DNA of 36,456 bases, taken from positions 1-36,456 of the forward strand of contig JAKOGH010000882.1 in NCBI GenBank assembly GCA_024811115.1, read 5' to 3'. Of this stretch, positions 32,033 to 36,456 are shown one piece after another. The stretch is from Terana coerulea. Taxonomy: Eukaryota; Basidiomycota; Agaricomycetes; Polyporales; Phanerochaetaceae. Below the pieces are notes generated by a model, which was not told the origin of the DNA, did no database searches, and saw only the letters and a program-made list of their open reading frames with translations. Every line of letters begins with the position of its first letter. The stretch's first letter is position 1. A program made the translations under genes and the position numbers.

Positions 32033-33271
32033 ATACTCGTGAACCTGGGGCACGTGGACGAGACAGACCGGGCTCGGCGGCGGCGACGCGACGTCTCGCG
32101 GCCGCCGCTCCGTCTGTTCGGGCTCGGCACACGCCCTCTGTGGAAAATTGGCGGGTGGGCACTGTACGGCAGGGCGCACCGGCGTGGTGCAGGGGCTCGC
32201 CGCGTGGCCGGAGACCTCGTCGCTGGCAGACGGCTAGAACGTGCAAGCGCGACCCACAAGGCGCACGGGCGGACGCGCGCATGCCGCAGAGCCGCCGCGG
32301 CGCCGTCGCTGGCGTTATCCGGCTGTCGCCACGGGACGGCTACCGTGTACGCGAACGCGGAGAGCAGGGCGCGCAGGCCGAGAGCCCCATGCAAGGGCCG
32401 CCGACGCGTAGCGTGTGCGCACACAGAGAGCCCGGATTAGTCGACGCTTGGCGTGCGCGAAGACGCGACGGCGCCGCAACGGCCGCGACGCTGCGTGTGT
32501 GCGCGCGACGAACACGACGAGCGGCGCAACAGCGCGCCGCCCACACAGAGTGCGCGCCGCTGGGCGATCAATGCCCTGTGTGCGCGCACACCAAAAAGGA
32601 AAAGAGGCGTGCCGCGGCGGCACGCACAGAGAGCTTAGGACAGAGCGACCGACGCGCTGGGCCCGACAAGACATCACGGCGGCACGCCGACCGCGACGCG
32701 GACGACACACAAGACGAGCGACGACCGGTGCAACAGAGCGCCGCTCGTGCAGAGTGCCCGCCGCCGGGCAGCCAATCCTCTGCGTGCGCGAGGATCAATC
32801 GCGTCTGCGAGGGCAGACGCGGCAGAGGCGATTTACCCGCCCTCGCCGCAACGGGAGCGCACGACGGGCGCGTCGGGCGAACGCAGACAGGGCGGGGCGT
32901 TCCCGACAGTCTCGACGACCGCGCGGAGACAACGCGGCACACGGGAGCCCACACAGAGAGCGGCGGCGGCGTGCTGGCTGTCGGCGATGTGCAGCCCGGG
33001 CTGGGCTGGCCGTCCAGAGTACCAGCCGCGTGCTGCATGCACGAGCGAGGGTGGCGGCAGGCACCCACGGACACAAAGGCACGAGGGCGGCGGCGGCGGC
33101 GCACCGGCCGTCTCTGCCGCGCCGCACAGATCGTGTGCCCAAAAACACCCCAGCCGCTCACTTGACGACGACCACAGAGGAACCAAAGAGAGGAAAACAG
33201 AGACGACGCACCTTGGCCACTCCCGCCATACCGTACAGACGGTGTACAAGAGATCAGACGCGCCCTAGATG
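32033..33271. repeat. GC-rich degenerate repeat block, unit 3
   Basis: Identical to unit 2 up to about 33205 and unit-1-like after that. The 341-codon ORF is at 32140-33165. No gene is called, for the same reasons as in units 1 and 2. Confidence 0.5.
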
Positions 33272-33929
33272 AGCGGAGGGCATTGTTAGAAAAGCCCCCA
33301 AATGCGAGCCGAGGCCATGACGCACCGGATGCACGCATGCAAAGCTACGGGACGAACGACGCCGACGACGGCATGCGCACAGCGGAGCATGCGCGATGGC
33401 GTCCTCGTCGCGCTTGCCGGCGCGAGCCGCGCAGCGCAAGACGGACGACACCATCCGCCGAGGCCACAGAAGCCGCCGCACCCTACGTGAGCGGCGGACG
33501 GCGTGAGCGAAGGCGTCGAACGTCGAGCAAGGAACATCACGCACCTAACGCAGTCACGCACGGCTCCGTCGCGGACGACATGCGCCGTGCGTCCCGGCTT
33601 TGCAGCCTCGCCGAGGACAAGAACGGACCGACAGAGGAGTGCGCCAGGCGACGCCTGCACGCTACTTGCGACCGCGAGCCGCGAAGGCCAAGACGGACGG
33701 TGACCCTCCCGCAGACGGCCAGCCTCAAGCACCGCAGGCGCGTCGTTGGCGCGTGGTCGACACCGAAGGAGTAGGGTCGAGGTAGCAATGCTACATCGGT
33801 GTGGTTGTAACACCTCGATAGCACATGTATATCAGCGCATTGAATAGTAATGAACAGATTTTGACTCACTAATGAATGTGCACTTGAACACAGCCCGAGA
33901 CGGAACGCGTATACTTTAAGATTGACTGT

Positions 33930-36456
33930 CTGAACATTAGGATCAGTATCGTTGCATTGATAGAATAGAAAGGATTGAGTGACTCACAGTGTACATGAGA
34001 TGTAACCTATCGCGGCTCAAGCGTGTCGTGGACAGACGACTCGTCCCGTCGTTTGAATCACGCTGTATAATGTCCTCGTTCATCAGCCTCTCGACGCCCA
34101 TCGAAATACTATTAGTCCTTAACCAGGGTACCATGCCCTGTTTATCGTAGCAGTTCGTAGCGGCGGACGTGTGGCGCAATGCATCACAAACTTGGTACAT
34201 TATTAACCGTACGTTAATACACGTTAACGAGAGAGGGCAATGGCGTTCCCGCATGCTCCTCGACTCCGTCACGACGTTGGCTGGAGGCCTGGGTAAGTGA
34301 GGTTAAGGTTAGCATAAATCGCACACATGCAAGGGTGCACACGTACGTGCATTGATGACTGCCTATACGGAATGCGATTACTGGCAGCGTGAGGCTATTA
34401 CGACAGCGTGAGCCTGGGTGCGGGATCGAGGCATGAGACAAACGCAGACATACCGTACGTGAACGAGACGGCGCGCCGCGCCTCGCCGGCTGCCGTCGAC
34501 GGCGCCGCAACCTGCGAGGATTAATCGCGGACGAGTAAGGTTGCTGAGGCTATCACGACGGCGTGAGCCTGGGTGCGGGATCAAGGCATGAGACGAACGC
34601 GGACATACCGTACGTGAACGAGACGGCGCGCCGCGCCGCGCCTCGCCGGCTGCCGGAGACGGCGCCGCGGCCTGCGAGGATTAATCGCGGACGAGTAAGG
34701 GTGTTGATGCTATTACAACGGCGTGAGCTTGAGTGCATTATCGAGACACGCGACAAACGTGGGCATACCGTATATGAACAAGACGTCGCGCCGCATCTCG
34801 GCTGCCGTCGCCGCCTGCGAGGATTAATCGCGGACGAGTGAGGTTGCTGGGGCTATTATGATGACTTGAGCCTATGCATTATCAAGGCACAAGACGAACG
34901 CGGACATACTGTATATGAAGAAGACGGCGCACTGCGCCTCGGCCGCCGTCAACGCTGCCGCGGCCTGCGAGGATTAATCGCGGACGAATAAGGTTGCTGC
35001 CGCGTCGACGCGCATGGCTCGGGACGTTGAGCATAATGCCGATGCGGCCGACTTTATCGGTGTCTATCACATCACAAGCATTAGTGCTGTATGTAAAGTA
35101 GATTAGGAACGGGTAGCGTACCTTACTATTTCCGTCGTGTTACGTCCGCCGATGCGTTGGTCTCTGCGGCTTCCGAAAGGTCATAGAGGCCTACAGAGAT
35201 TGATTAACCTCATTACGCCGGCACATGCGACATTACTTACTTCATTCATAGTCCCGTTGCACTCGGATGTCTGCTAGATTGATGAGTCATTAGTACTTCA
35301 ATCATTCGCGAATCGAGCACGGCACCGAGAACGTACCGTTACATCAAAGGTTCATTCCGCCGCACGCGACGAGTGAGTGGGAGGTGGGGTGCATACCGCG
35401 TAAGAGCGGCACGACTACGGTCGACGAACTGCACGACCGGCGCGCCGTGACTCCCGCGTCGAGGCTCGCATTCAAATCTGTAAGTTCGTAGCATCAGCGT
35501 TCATAGCGGATTAATACAAGACACCACTGACCTTCAAGATTACAATATTTTAGCGTGCCCGCCCGCTGAAGTGAAACCATTCTATTAGCCCGACTAAGCT
35601 AGGTAATAATAGTCTACAGACGTACCGTTGAGTTACAGTTCAACGCCGTGCCGCGCGACTAGCGAGTGGGAAATGGCGTGCATAGCATGCGAGGGCGGTA
35701 TGGCGGTGATATAGGCCTAATAGGGCACAGCGCACGACCGGAGCCGAGCCTTGACCCTCGAGCTCGACGAGATGTCGTTCACCTGCGTTATCAGTATTAG
35801 CATTAGTAGTGAATGAATACAAACATTACTGACCTGGATCATAAGTCGGTGGTATTCCGAGTCGGGTATTGCTGTGGCGAAGGTTGTCATTAGTCCATTA
35901 ATAGAATAGGTACGAGGTCATGGACGTACCGTTGAATCAGAACCTAATGATCCCGTGCACGACGAGCGAGTGGGAAATGGCGTGCGAGCCGCACATTCGC
36001 CTTACGGTGGCGGTGCGGACGCTTCGCGTTGTCGTGCACGAGCACGGCACTGAGCGACGAGCATTGGCCCTCACGCTGGGCGGGAGTTTGTTCACCTGCT
36101 ATTACAATGGTAAGCACTCGTGGCAAGTGGATACGAGGGATTACTGACCCGCATCGCGCGTTCGTAGTATGATGGCCCCGCTGAAGTTGAACGGTCTCAT
36201 TAGTTCGACTAGCACGCTTACTAGCAGCCTAATCACGTACCAATTAATATAATTTGACGTCGCGCCGTGCGACGAGCGAATGCGAAACGACATGCGTAGC
36301 ATGCGAGGGCCACGGCGCCGACACGAATACGACGACCGCCGTGAAGGGCTTTGAAGTCGAGTCTTCACCCTCGATTTCGGCGAGGCCTATGGGTCGTTCA
36401 CCTGCGTTCGTTAGCGTCGGTAGCAAGTGGATACGAGCGCCTTACTGACCTGGACG
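33930..36456 (-). other. Intron-dense minus-strand transcription unit, unit 3 (truncated)
   Basis: Nearly identical to unit 1 positions 6250-8778. The promoter end is missing because the window stops. Small indels near 35346, 35739, 36311 and 36441 relative to unit 1 may be end-of-contig errors. One of them restores an open frame through the long exon that ends PSHATHVVSHSLVARRD. Confidence 0.5.

Larger units (their letters stand above)
29258..36456. repeat. Tandem unit 3 (partial, cut by window end)
   Basis: This unit starts 142 bases further into gene A than unit 2 does (29258 matches 15659). It follows unit 1 at an offset of about 27680-27686 at both ends. Between about 31900 and 33205 it is instead identical to unit 2 (offset 13596). 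It ends at the equivalent of unit 1 position 8778, inside the intron-dense array. Several short indels cluster in the last few hundred bases relative to unit 1, as expected at a low-coverage contig end. Confidence 0.92.

Noticed and set aside
1431..36456. Ribosomal DNA repeat
   Set aside because: The unit length would be compatible, but no conserved small- or large-subunit rRNA or 5S segment is seen anywhere in the unit.

Overview
The window looks like a single contig from a GC-rich filamentous fungus, most likely a basidiomycete (Agaricomycetes-like). This is an inference from three signals. Many short introns (about 50-66 nt) carry fungal splice signals: GTRNGT at the 5' end, a CTAAY or CTGAY branch site, and YAG at the 3' end. 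One gene encodes a Ser/Pro-rich protein with repeated D-G-G-Y motifs, a type I associate with mushroom-forming fungi. One promoter has a TATA box followed by a long pyrimidine tract. I see no rRNA, tRNA, CRISPR array or bacterial operon signals.

The dominant structure is a head-to-tail tandem array of a unit of about 13.7-14.1 kb. Unit 1 spans 1431-15490, unit 2 spans 15517-29256, and unit 3 spans 29258-36456 and is cut by the window end. Positions 1-1430 are single copy and hold the 3' part of 'gene A'. The array begins inside gene A, so unit 1 keeps the longest gene A while units 2 and 3 carry 3'-truncated copies.

Each unit reads left to right as follows. (i) Gene A is on the minus strand. 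(ii) A divergent spacer contains a CArG-like box. (iii) 'Gene B' is a small plus-strand gene with two introns. (iv) A very GC-rich stretch of degenerate repeats has long ORFs in several frames, none convincing. (v) A minus-strand, intron-dense array starts at a TATA box near 10050 and runs left to about 6250. It is built from roughly 300-bp modules: a long exon, an intron of about 60 nt, an exon of 30-38 nt, and an intron of about 50 nt. (vi) A poorly resolved stretch runs from about 10.1 to 13.4 kb. (vii) A plus-strand microexon array (13400-15330) repeats exons of 26-35 nt separated by introns of about 53 nt. (viii) A short constant end contains a hairpin.

Units differ by single-base indels, module gain and loss, one MITE-like insertion present only in unit 1, and one 12-bp minisatellite present only in unit 2. 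Unit 3 is a mosaic of unit-1-like and unit-2-like sequence, which suggests gene conversion or an assembly chimera. Many coding frames are broken by homopolymer-type indels, so some frameshifts may be sequencing errors. The most unusual content is the pair of tandem exon-intron arrays, which I cannot match to a known gene family.
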